5,215 bases of DNA from Nitrospinae bacterium CG11_big_fil_rev_8_21_14_0_20_56_8 (GCA_002796165.1 PCWF01000086.1:11705-16919); one strand, 5' to 3'. Numbered from the stretch's first letter, positions 1 through 5,149 are shown. Notes: a model not told the origin generated them from the sequence alone. Numbers and translations are program-made.

Positions 1-16
1 GAGCAGGGTCATGCTT

Positions 17-36
17 TCCTTCGGCTTCGCTCAGGA
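17..36. repeat. Intergenic-repeat-like 20-mer
   Basis: The stretch reads TCCTTCGGCTTCGCTCAGGA, whose reverse complement is close to the TCCTGAGCGAAG(T/C)CGAAGGA motif that I remember as a common dispersed intergenic repeat in many bacterial genomes. Its ends (TCCT / AGGA) are complementary, and it is followed by CAGGCTG. It occurs only once in this window, so calling it a dispersed repeat rests on memory rather than on what can be seen here. Confidence 0.45.
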
Positions 37-127
37 CAGGCTGAAATAAGCCCGGCACGACAATTAAATTTGGGTTCGCAATCCGACTTTTTCGGCAACC
101 TGCTAGACATGAGATTCTTTTCCTTGT

Positions 128-154
128 CCCCGGTTAAGGGATGAAAAACCGGGG
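128..154. repeat. GC-rich inverted repeat (hairpin)
   Basis: CCCCGGTT at 128-135 is perfectly complementary to AACCGGGG at 147-154, giving an 8-bp stem with an 11-base A-rich loop. It is followed by GG and TTAG rather than a T-run, so it is not a canonical intrinsic terminator, although it could end the transcript of a gene lying to the left. The arm AACCGGGG recurs at 297-304 inside the second leader hairpin. A protein-binding site or a small hairpin repeat is also possible. Confidence 0.5.
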
Positions 155-185
155 GGTTAGCTGTTAGCCGACGCACCGATTAGGG

Positions 186-214
186 TTGAAAAATCGAGGG
201 GCGAGTGTTATTTT
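186..214 (+). promoter_or_regulatory. Possible sigma-70-type promoter
   Basis: TTGAAA at 186-191 (five of six matches to TTGACA) is separated by exactly 17 bases from TATTTT at 209-214 (four of six to TATAAT). Transcription would begin near 221 and leave a leader of about 180 bases before the first gene. The surrounding stretch (205-240) is the most AT-rich part of the upstream region, which fits a promoter. The -10 match is modest and the organism's sigma-factor preferences are unknown, so this is only a candidate. Confidence 0.3.
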
Positions 215-398
215 AAGTTTCAAAACTCCTTACTTTACAAAATGGTTTGCGTAGGGGACGTCACACTCTTTGCTTTGCGTTGATCCCCGGCCCGGGAACC
301 GGGGCCGACCCTCAAGACGGATGGGGTGGACTGGGGAAACGACGCCAGGGATCGAGTGTTTTTTCTTTGGATCTTTCAGGATCCAGGGGGGGTATATA
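215..398 (+). other. Untranslated leader with GC-rich hairpin
   Basis: I see no convincing gene here. CCCCGG at 285-290 pairs with CCGGGG at 299-304, or alternatively CGGCCC at 288-293 with GGGCCG at 302-307, so two mutually exclusive stems compete. A T6 run lies at 359-364 without a strong stem directly before it, and GGATC/GATCC (369-373/380-384) forms a small stem just before the G-rich ribosome binding site of the first gene. I recognise no known riboswitch class. An open frame begins at ATG 270 and runs into the first gene, but the residues it adds do not resemble any DUF1566 protein and it has no ribosome binding site. Confidence 0.35.
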
Positions 399-839
399 TT
401 GTCCAAGGTTGAAGATTTTCTCTTGTTGAATGGTGACGGAACCGCGACGGACCAGGAAAATGACGTTCAATGGTCCCTCAAGGATTCCCGGCAACTTTTG
501 GGCAAATGGCTTAACTGGGACGAAGCCAATGCCTACGTCCAGGGGTGCAATGAACAGAAATTTTTGGGATTCGACGATTGGCGGTTGCCCACAAAGAGCG
601 AACTGAGGTCGCTGTTTCGTAATAAGGATTTATACCGCAAGGTGTTTCTCAACCTGCCGGAGAAGGTACAACGAAGCGTCTCCAACTACCAGGCGGGGGG
701 AGAAACCAGTTACTGGAGTTCCGAGACGCGGTACGGCTCTTTTGCGTGGAAGGTTTATTTCCCCACGGCCAAGGAAATTTGCGTGGACCAGACCGTATCC
801 ACCACCGGGACCTCGGCGCGGTTGGTGCGCGATAGTTGA
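399..839 (+). CDS. DUF1566 (Lcl C-terminal) domain protein, module 1
   Basis: This is a 146-residue single-domain protein of the DUF1566/Lcl_C type, with no assigned biochemical role. Visible family landmarks are NGDGTATD at residues 11-18, KWLNW at 36-40, KFLGFDDWRLPT at 54-65, SYWSS at 104-108 and a C-terminal ARLVRD at 140-145. I chose TTG at 399 because AGGGGGGG (385-392) lies 6 bases before it and because the protein then begins MSKVEDF, immediately ahead of the domain, as in its neighbours; an ATG at 270 would add 43 residues of unlikely sequence. There is no signal peptide or membrane segment, so it should be cytoplasmic. The middle (residues 74-103) is more divergent than in the other modules and lacks their DMxGxEIHID segment. 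It is the first gene of the run, 65 bases before the next. The domain call is firm; the start is less so. Confidence 0.82.
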   Translation: MSKVEDFLLLNGDGTATDQENDVQWSLKDSRQLLGKWLNWDEANAYVQGCNEQKFLGFDDWRLPTKSELRSLFRNKDLYRKVFLNLPEKVQRSVSNYQAGGETSYWSSETRYGSFAWKVYFPTAKEICVDQTVSTTGTSARLVRDS

Positions 840-854
840 ATATTTGCCGATAAC

Positions 855-878
855 CTCCCGGGCCGCCAGAGCCGGGAG
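855..878. repeat. Inverted repeat between genes 1 and 2
   Basis: CTCCCGG at 855-861 pairs with CCGGGAG at 872-878 across a 10-base loop. The stem lies in the 65-base gap after the first gene, with CCTGTTGTAA following, so no T-run makes it an intrinsic terminator. It could stabilise the 3' end of a processed transcript or modulate read-through into the second gene. This is seen directly; any role is inference. Confidence 0.45.
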
Positions 879-904
879 AGCCTGTTGTAACTTGGGGGTC
901 GATT

Positions 905-1552
905 ATGCCGGACCAGGAAAAATTGGAAAACGAGGAAGACTTGGAGCAGGAAGACGAGGAGTCTTCTGCTTCCGCCGGGCCGGATGAAGATCCGGATTCC
1001 GGGGAATACGATGTCGATTTCATCGATGAGGATGAATGGGGGGAGGAAAAAGAGGAGGAAGAAGAACTCCCGAAAGAGACAGTCCCCCTGTTTGTCGACA
1101 ATGGCGATGGAACGATCAGCGATCCCCGCAACAAATTAATGTGGAAAAAAGACGACTCCTACCACCAATACGGCTACGGAATCACCTGGTATGAAGCGCA
1201 CGATTACTGTGAATTGCTCAATGAGAAAAAGTTCGCGGGCTACGATGACTGGCGGCTTTGCGGTTATGATGAGGCAAAAACCCTGTTCTCGTTTACCAAT
1301 GCCAATTTCGACAAAGATGGAGCCGAGCTCCACATTGATTCGTTGTTCGAGCCTAAAGGGGGGCATAATACCTGGACCTATGATGAAAAACCCGACTACG
1401 CCCAGTATGCGATGAAATTCAGTTATGTCACGGGCAACGAGGTTTGGGAAAACAAGGATAACGAATATTCCCATTGCCGGGTGGTCCGCGATGACCAGAA
1501 GGAAGAATGGGAACCCGAATGGCGCAGGGAAAGCAGGAAGTACGGCCGGTGA
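905..1552 (+). CDS. DUF1566 domain protein with acidic N-terminal tail, module 2
   Basis: This 215-residue protein has two parts. Residues 1-60 are a low-complexity acidic tail in which 30 residues are Asp or Glu, surely disordered. Residues 62-196 are a DUF1566 module: FVDNGDGTISD at 63-73, LMWKKDDSY at 78-86, KKFAGYDDWRL at 108-118, NTWTYD at 155-160, and CRVVRD at 191-196. The usual Pro-Thr after DWR(L/M) is replaced by Cys-Gly (119-120), unlike the other modules. A short charged, Arg/Glu/Trp-rich tail (197-215) follows the domain. GGGGG at 894-898 precedes the ATG by 6 bases. No signal peptide or membrane segment is present. The acidic tail could serve as a solubility or docking element, or bind cations or basic proteins, but nothing in the sequence decides this. 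It lies 47 bases upstream of the glutaredoxin-like gene. Confidence 0.88.
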   Translation: MPDQEKLENEEDLEQEDEESSASAGPDEDPDSGEYDVDFIDEDEWGEEKEEEEELPKETVPLFVDNGDGTISDPRNKLMWKKDDSYHQYGYGITWYEAHDYCELLNEKKFAGYDDWRLCGYDEAKTLFSFTNANFDKDGAELHIDSLFEPKGGHNTWTYDEKPDYAQYAMKFSYVTGNEVWENKDNEYSHCRVVRDDQKEEWEPEWRRESRKYGR

Positions 1553-1599
1553 CAAGGGCCGCGGCTTCTGAACAATGCCCGGATTAAGGAACAGGTTTC

Positions 1600-1818
1600 A
1601 TGTCACATTTCATACTGTTTGGCAAAAAAGACTGTCCGCACACGCAAAAGGCCCTCGAGGATTTCAAGAAACAGCATCGCTCGTTCATATATATTGACGT
1701 GGAAAACAATCCACACGGATTGGACCGGCTTCTGGAGTATACGGACGGTAAATACATCGTTCCCGTGATCGTCAATGTGGACGAGGGTAATGTGGAAATC
1801 GGATACACCGGGGAGTGA
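1600..1818 (+). CDS. Short glutaredoxin-like protein, possible C-terminal selenoprotein
   Basis: A 72-residue thioredoxin-fold protein. It begins with a beta strand (HFILFG), then CPHT at residues 12-15 in the place of the glutaredoxin CPYC, a helix (16-26), a second strand with the glutaredoxin-like (F/Y)xxIDVxxNP (30-38), and the VPVIV segment (54-58) whose Pro55 is the expected cis-proline. With Thr in place of the second Cys it is monothiol-type at this site, so it would act on thiols or disulfides in the cytoplasm. It ends ...EIGYTGE. That end resembles the short glutaredoxin-like (seleno)proteins that I recall as the Uxx-star group, where a Cys or Sec followed by Gly comes next. Here the next codon is TGA; if read as Sec the protein would continue G-L-V-I to TAA at 1831-1833, giving 77 residues. 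AAGGA (1586-1590) precedes the ATG by 9 bases. It is the only recognisable redox protein in the run. Confidence 0.85.
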   Translation: MSHFILFGKKDCPHTQKALEDFKKQHRSFIYIDVENNPHGLDRLLEYTDGKYIVPVIVNVDEGNVEIGYTGE

Positions 1819-1850
1819 GGCCTCGTTATATAATCCTTTGATAAAGGTTA
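1816..1850 (+). promoter_or_regulatory. Candidate selenocysteine TGA with SECIS-like hairpin
   Basis: The TGA at 1816-1818 is followed by a potential stem at 1831-1850. UAA (1831-1833) pairs with UUA (1848-1850), U1834 is bulged, CCUUU (1835-1839) pairs with AAAGG (1843-1847), and the loop is G1840-A-U. There are 21 bases between the TGA and the loop G. Bacterial SECIS elements have a short stem, a loop with G in the first two positions and a UGA-loop distance of roughly 16-37 bases; the E. coli fdhF hairpin also has a bulged U six bases before its loop G, as here. The 3' arm contains AAAGG, the ribosome binding site of the gene at 1855, so a plain role in gating that start is the main alternative. 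The stem is AU-rich and the loop is minimal, so chance pairing cannot be excluded. Confidence 0.4.
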
Positions 1851-1854
1851 CGCA

Positions 1855-2364
1855 ATGAATCAGGAAGCTCCCGATACCGGACTTCAGAAAACAGGCCCCC
1901 AGGTTCCGGAGAAAAAGGAAGGGCCCAAGCGGTTTGTCGAAAAAGGGCCCCACGTTATTTTCGATACCAAGACGCAGATCTACTGGTTGAAAAAGGATTC
2001 CTGGCAGGACAAGGCCAAATTCGTCAACTGGCATGAAGCGCGTGAGTACGCCGACAAAAAAAACATGCGCAAGATCGGCGGATTTGAGGACTGGCGTCTG
2101 CCGACGATGGATGAGGCCTTGACGCTCTTCGATCCATCCCAGGTCAATATCGGGAAAGGAGGAGTGGAAATTCATATCGACACCATTTTCCCGGTCGAAT
2201 CGTTTAAATGCCAATGGCTCATGGGTGACACGTCCACCCGTCGGCCCCGGTTCGACTATATTGAGGGGAAAATGCAGGCCGCCGATGAGTACAGCTTCGG
2301 CTCAGTCCGCCTTTGCCGGAAAGATGCCATCCGGCGTAACGATCATCCCCGAAACAGAAGATGA
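1855..2364 (+). CDS. Divergent DUF1566 domain protein, module 3
   Basis: A 169-residue protein with a Pro/Lys/Glu-rich, probably flexible, N-terminus (1-26), then a DUF1566 module. The start of the module is degenerate: the NGDGTxTD motif of its neighbours is replaced by KGPHVIFD (30-37). The rest is clear: YWLKKDSW (43-50), FVNWHEAREYA (56-66), FEDWRLPT (77-84), LFDPSQVN (91-98), VEIHIDTIFP (104-113) and VRLCRKD (151-157). The (T/S)W(T/S) motif is also altered (CQWLMGD, 119-125). A basic tail (158-169) follows. AAAGG at 1843-1847 precedes the ATG by 7 bases. Its TGA stop overlaps the next start in an ATGA, so the two are probably translationally coupled. No signal peptide or membrane segment is visible. 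Function is unknown; loss of the Asp-rich motif may mean a changed ligand or a purely structural partner. Confidence 0.85.
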   Translation: MNQEAPDTGLQKTGPQVPEKKEGPKRFVEKGPHVIFDTKTQIYWLKKDSWQDKAKFVNWHEAREYADKKNMRKIGGFEDWRLPTMDEALTLFDPSQVNIGKGGVEIHIDTIFPVESFKCQWLMGDTSTRRPRFDYIEGKMQAADEYSFGSVRLCRKDAIRRNDHPRNRR

Positions 2365-3293
2365 CCATGCCCCAATCGCATTCCATGGAAGAACAGGTCC
2401 GGAAAAAATGCAAGTTCATCGATAATGGTGATGGAACCGTTTCCGATGCGGTCCATGGCTTGATGTGGTTGAAACGCGACACCTGGTTGGAGAAAGGCCG
2501 GTTGATCACATGGCATGAAAGCCAGGAATTTGCCCGGGAGTTGAACCAAAGGAAATTCGCCGGTTATTCCAACTGGAGAATTCCCACCGCTTCGGAGGCC
2601 AAACTTCTGTTTGATCCCGAGGTGACCAACACGGATATGGAAGGTTGCGAAATTCACCTGGATTATGTCTTTACGGAGGGGTGTGGTTTTACCACATGGA
2701 CGAGTGAGTCCCGGGGCGCCAAGGCGGCAATGGGTTATGATTTGCGGTCCGATTTCGAATTCTGGCTGGCCAAGGAGAACGATGGTTTTCCGAGCGCCGT
2801 GAGACTGGTGCGGAATATTGTGCTTGAGCGGGATCCCGATGCGCCGCCCAGGATCGTCGATAATAAAGACGGTACGCTCACGGATAATGATACCGGACTC
2901 ATGTGGAAAGCCAACGATTCCTTTATCGAACTGGATAAATGGGTTTCCTGGTCCGAGGGCAAGACCTGGATTAAAACCCTTAACGATTCCCAGTTCGCCG
3001 GGCATACCGACTGGCGCATGCCCACCCGAAAGGAAGTTCAATCGATTTACGATCCCTCCCATTCCGTAACCGATAACTATGGAGAGACCGTTTATCTTCC
3101 GGAAGGGTTCACGGCCGGGTCGGGTTTGACCTGCTGGACCAAGACCCTGCATAAAACCGATCTCTCCCTGGCCATACGCTTCCAGTTTTACAATGGCGAT
3201 TACAAATGGCACAAGATTGGGCTACGGAGCCACGGGGTGCGGGCGGTGAGAACGAATCGGCCAAAGAAGGGTTCGCCGGAGGGCGAGAACTGA
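2361..3293 (+). CDS. Two-domain DUF1566 protein, modules 4 and 5
   Basis: A 310-residue protein with two complete DUF1566 modules in tandem. Module A covers about residues 17-152: FIDNGDGTVSD (19-29), GLMWLKRDTW (33-42), KFAGYSNWRIPT (65-76), DMEGCEIHLD (92-101), FTTWTSE (110-116), VRLVRN (147-152). A linker (153-163) with Asp and Pro residues follows. Module B covers about 164-298: IVDNKDGTLTD (165-175), GLMWKANDSF (179-188), QFAGHTDWRMPT (211-222), LTCWTK (256-261), VRAVRT (293-298). Module B lacks the DMxGxEIHID segment of A. A short basic tail ends the protein. The ATG at 2361 overlaps the previous stop by 4 bases; ATG at 2367 is an equally possible start. Neither has a strong ribosome binding site, which favours coupling to the upstream gene. 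It is cytoplasmic by sequence and the only two-module member of the array, so it may be a fusion of two former neighbours. Confidence 0.9.
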   Translation: MTMPQSHSMEEQVRKKCKFIDNGDGTVSDAVHGLMWLKRDTWLEKGRLITWHESQEFARELNQRKFAGYSNWRIPTASEAKLLFDPEVTNTDMEGCEIHLDYVFTEGCGFTTWTSESRGAKAAMGYDLRSDFEFWLAKENDGFPSAVRLVRNIVLERDPDAPPRIVDNKDGTLTDNDTGLMWKANDSFIELDKWVSWSEGKTWIKTLNDSQFAGHTDWRMPTRKEVQSIYDPSHSVTDNYGETVYLPEGFTAGSGLTCWTKTLHKTDLSLAIRFQFYNGDYKWHKIGLRSHGVRAVRTNRPKKGSPEGEN

Positions 3294-3325
3294 TATCGGA
3301 ACCCCATTTTTGAGGGATTGATTTC

Positions 3326-3802
3326 ATGCCACAAACGCAAGAGGATACGGCACAGGGGCAGAGGCCGGAATCTGAAAGGTTCCGGGAAAATGGCAACGGT
3401 GTCATCACCGATTTGTCCTTGAAGCGGGTGTGGATGAAAAAGGATACCTACCAGTTGACGGGGAAGTGGATGAATCTGGTTCAACTTCGGGACTATATCA
3501 ATCAGGTGAACCAGGAAGGGTTCGCCGGTTACGCCAACTGGCGTCTTCCCACCCCGGCGGAGATCAAGAGTCTTTACGTCAAGAACCAGACCAACAAGGA
3601 TATGGAGGGCAAGCCGGTGCCGATGTATCACATCTTCGAACCCGGCTTCGGTTTTCTCGCCTGGACCAGCGAAATTCGTAACAAGGTGCAGGCCATGCGG
3701 TTTGGATTCCGAAAAGGGGTCATGACGTACGATGACATCTACCGTACCTCGCGCGGCGCCACCCGCCTGGTCCGGGATATGGAAAAGGCAGAACTGGGTT
3801 AA
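3326..3802 (+). CDS. DUF1566 domain protein, module 6
   Basis: A 158-residue single-module protein. After a polar, Gln/Glu-rich N-terminus (1-18) come ENGNGVITD (21-29), RVWMKKDTY (34-42), KWMN (47-50), GFAGYANWRLPT (65-76), DMEGKPVPMYHIFEPGFGF (92-110), AWTSEIR (112-118) and TRLVRD (146-151). The Asp pair of NGDG has become NGNG, and the region equivalent to EIHID is altered to VPMYH. GAGGGA at 3312-3317 precedes the ATG by 8 bases; the gap from the previous gene is 32 bases. It lacks a signal peptide and membrane segments. Its order of motifs matches module A of the two-domain neighbour (DMEG, GFGF, TWTSExR), so those two look like closer relatives than the others. Molecular function is not known. 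Confidence 0.88.
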   Translation: MPQTQEDTAQGQRPESERFRENGNGVITDLSLKRVWMKKDTYQLTGKWMNLVQLRDYINQVNQEGFAGYANWRLPTPAEIKSLYVKNQTNKDMEGKPVPMYHIFEPGFGFLAWTSEIRNKVQAMRFGFRKGVMTYDDIYRTSRGATRLVRDMEKAELG

Positions 3803-3837
3803 CGTCACATTGGGAATTCCAGGCAGGAGAAACCATC

Positions 3838-4308
3838 ATGGAACATCAGAAATCCGGCGAGACCGGGGAAATATTGGAAAACAAACCCAAGAAGCGATTT
3901 GTCGATAACGGGGACGGAACCGTCACCGATTATGAAAATAACCTGATGTGGAAGCAAACCGACGCTTTTCAGGATACCAGCAAGTGGACCAACTGGTTTA
4001 CTTCACAGGATTATATCCGCCAGTTGAACCTTAAAAAGTTCGCCGGTTACAACACCTGGCGGATGCCGACGATCGAGGAAGCGGAGAGTTTGTTTGACGA
4101 GAACATGAGCATCCGCGATATGGATCGGTTCGAGATATACATCAGTCCCTGTTTTTCTCCCGCGGGGGGGTTCACGACGTGGACGATCGAAGAGCGCGAG
4201 CATGGGACGGCGGTCGTGTTTTATTACCGCTATGGTCACGCCAACCTGGCAAACAAGGAACTGGATGTCACCAAGGACACGGTGCGGGCGGTTCGATCCA
4301 TCTCGTAG
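3838..4308 (+). CDS. DUF1566 domain protein, module 7
   Basis: A 156-residue single-module protein, the last DUF1566 copy in the run. A charged N-terminus (1-19) leads into RFVDNGDGTVTD (20-31), NLMWKQTDAFQ (35-45), KWTNW (49-53), KKFAGYNTWRMPT (66-78), SLFDENMSIRDMDRFEIYI (84-102), GGFTTWTIEER (110-120) and VRAVRS (149-154). It is the closest to the general DUF1566 pattern in this window. AGGAGA at 3825-3830 lies 7 bases before the ATG, and the gene ends with TAG. It sits 35 bases after its predecessor and 49 bases before the final gene. No export signal or membrane segment is seen. As for its neighbours, a ligand-binding role is only inferred from the family. Confidence 0.9.
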   Translation: MEHQKSGETGEILENKPKKRFVDNGDGTVTDYENNLMWKQTDAFQDTSKWTNWFTSQDYIRQLNLKKFAGYNTWRMPTIEEAESLFDENMSIRDMDRFEIYISPCFSPAGGFTTWTIEEREHGTAVVFYYRYGHANLANKELDVTKDTVRAVRSIS

Positions 4309-4344
4309 TTGAACCGGATTTACGTTTTCTTTTGAACTTTTCGC

Positions 4345-4360
4345 AAGGAGGCCGGCTATT
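4345..4360 (+). promoter_or_regulatory. Perfect ribosome binding site ahead of an ATT start
   Basis: AAGGAGG at 4345-4351 is a full match to the Shine-Dalgarno sequence and lies 6 bases before ATT at 4358-4360. The frame is open from 4313 onward, yet contains no ATG, GTG, TTG or CTG before ATG 4406. The ATG at 4406 has AGGAGG (4386-4391) 14 bases before it, which is too far to be efficient. The ribosome binding site therefore points to the ATT, the rare initiator best known from infC. A sequencing error or mutation of an original ATG is an alternative. Confidence 0.6.
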
Positions 4361-5149
4361 AAGGCATACAAAGAAATCAATCCCCAGGAGGCGGCGAAGT
4401 CCCTCATGACTTTCCGATTCGAGGAAGAGGACTTCGAGCATATCTACGTGCTCGAGGATTTCTACCCCACCAATCCCTTTGCCGAGGAAGAGTTTATGGT
4501 GGTGTCCTTTCGGGACGATGAGGATTCCAGTAACCGGATTTCCTTTATTCTGACTTTTAACCGGTCGACCCGGCCTCTGCCCAATTATCCCAAGTTGACC
4601 CCCGTGCAATCCAATATTGTCAAAAACTGGGTCAAGGAGATTCCCAACGAGCTGATGGTGCTCTTAAAACAACGGGCGATGGAAGCCAAGGCTTACGGGG
4701 AGAAAAATCCCATGTCGTATCTGGAATTTGCCGCGGAGCGTTATACCAATTTTCTCGAAATGTTCCCGTCGATGAAGGAAAATCTCGTCTTCACTTACGA
4801 GGACGAGAAATACTTTGCCGAGGACCATTACAGGATGGATCCCCGCGAAAAAAATCGCGACGTCAAACTGTTTATTTACAAGCTGGACTTGAATGAAACC
4901 AACCAGGCCCCGGTTTTCTCCTACACCTATCATTTCAACGAAAAGGAGAGGTCGGAGGAAGACGCCCGGTTGAAACCGGAACACAACGAAATGTTGGTGG
5001 CGATGAATCAGGCTATTTCCAGTTTGTACGAAATTTTGAAGAAACGATACAGGGATGCGAAGAAGCTGGGAGAAGAACTGATGAAACAGGCCCCTCCGGA
5101 GATCCTTCATGTGAACGAAAAACTCAAACCCAATGAAATGGTTCATTGA
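4358..5149 (+). CDS. Unrecognised soluble alpha/beta protein, hypothetical
   Basis: I do not recognise this family. From the ATT start it has 263 residues; from ATG 4406 it has 247. The ATT start would add 16 residues, KAYKEINPQEAAKSL after the initiator, which look like normal coding sequence. Numbering from ATG 4406: residues 1-52 are acidic with predicted strands (EHIYVLEDF, EEFMVVSF, RISFILTF). Residues 66-122 are largely helical (VKNWVKEIPNELMVLLKQ, SYLEFAAERYTNFLEMF). Residues 126-176 hold further strands (ENLVFTYED, DVKLFIYKLDL, FSYTYHF), and residues 182-227 form a long charged helix that may be a coiled coil. It is rich in Glu and Lys, with no Cys, no signal peptide and no membrane segment. 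It follows the DUF1566 array by 49 bases on the same strand and may be co-expressed with it; it is not itself a DUF1566 protein. Coding status is secure; function is unknown. Confidence 0.82.
   Translation: MKAYKEINPQEAAKSLMTFRFEEEDFEHIYVLEDFYPTNPFAEEEFMVVSFRDDEDSSNRISFILTFNRSTRPLPNYPKLTPVQSNIVKNWVKEIPNELMVLLKQRAMEAKAYGEKNPMSYLEFAAERYTNFLEMFPSMKENLVFTYEDEKYFAEDHYRMDPREKNRDVKLFIYKLDLNETNQAPVFSYTYHFNEKERSEEDARLKPEHNEMLVAMNQAISSLYEILKKRYRDAKKLGEELMKQAPPEILHVNEKLKPNEMVH

Noticed and set aside
69..85. tRNA T-arm-like segment (TTGGG TTCGCAA TCCGA)
   Set aside because: Position 58 of the loop is C instead of A, the stem needs two wobble pairs, and no acceptor, D or anticodon arms can be placed around it.
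128..160. Intrinsic terminator
   Set aside because: The stem is strong but is followed by GG and TTAG, not a T-run.
359..384. T6 run with nearby small stem as a leader attenuator
   Set aside because: No stable stem directly precedes the T-run, and the only clear stem (369-384) follows it.
270..398. ATG at 270 as the start of the first DUF1566 gene
   Set aside because: It has no ribosome binding site, and the 43 added residues (Arg/Gly/Pro-rich) overlap a GC-rich hairpin and match nothing in the paralogues.
2343..3212. Long open frame of 289 codons on the minus strand
   Set aside because: It lies opposite the clear two-domain DUF1566 gene and its translation shows no family motif; it reflects codon bias of the real gene. 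The same holds for minus-strand frames at 3200-3808 and 1603-2214.
399..4308. Diversity-generating retroelement, since DUF1566 can be a target domain
   Set aside because: No reverse transcriptase, accessory gene or template copy is present, and the module ends differ by whole codons and lengths rather than only at adenines. A remote template outside the window cannot be excluded.
399..4308. CRISPR or recent tandem duplication, because of recurring AATGG(T/C)GA(T/C)GGAAC segments
   Set aside because: The recurring DNA is the codons for the NGDGT motif of each DUF1566 module; spacing is hundreds of bases and the remaining sequence is highly diverged.
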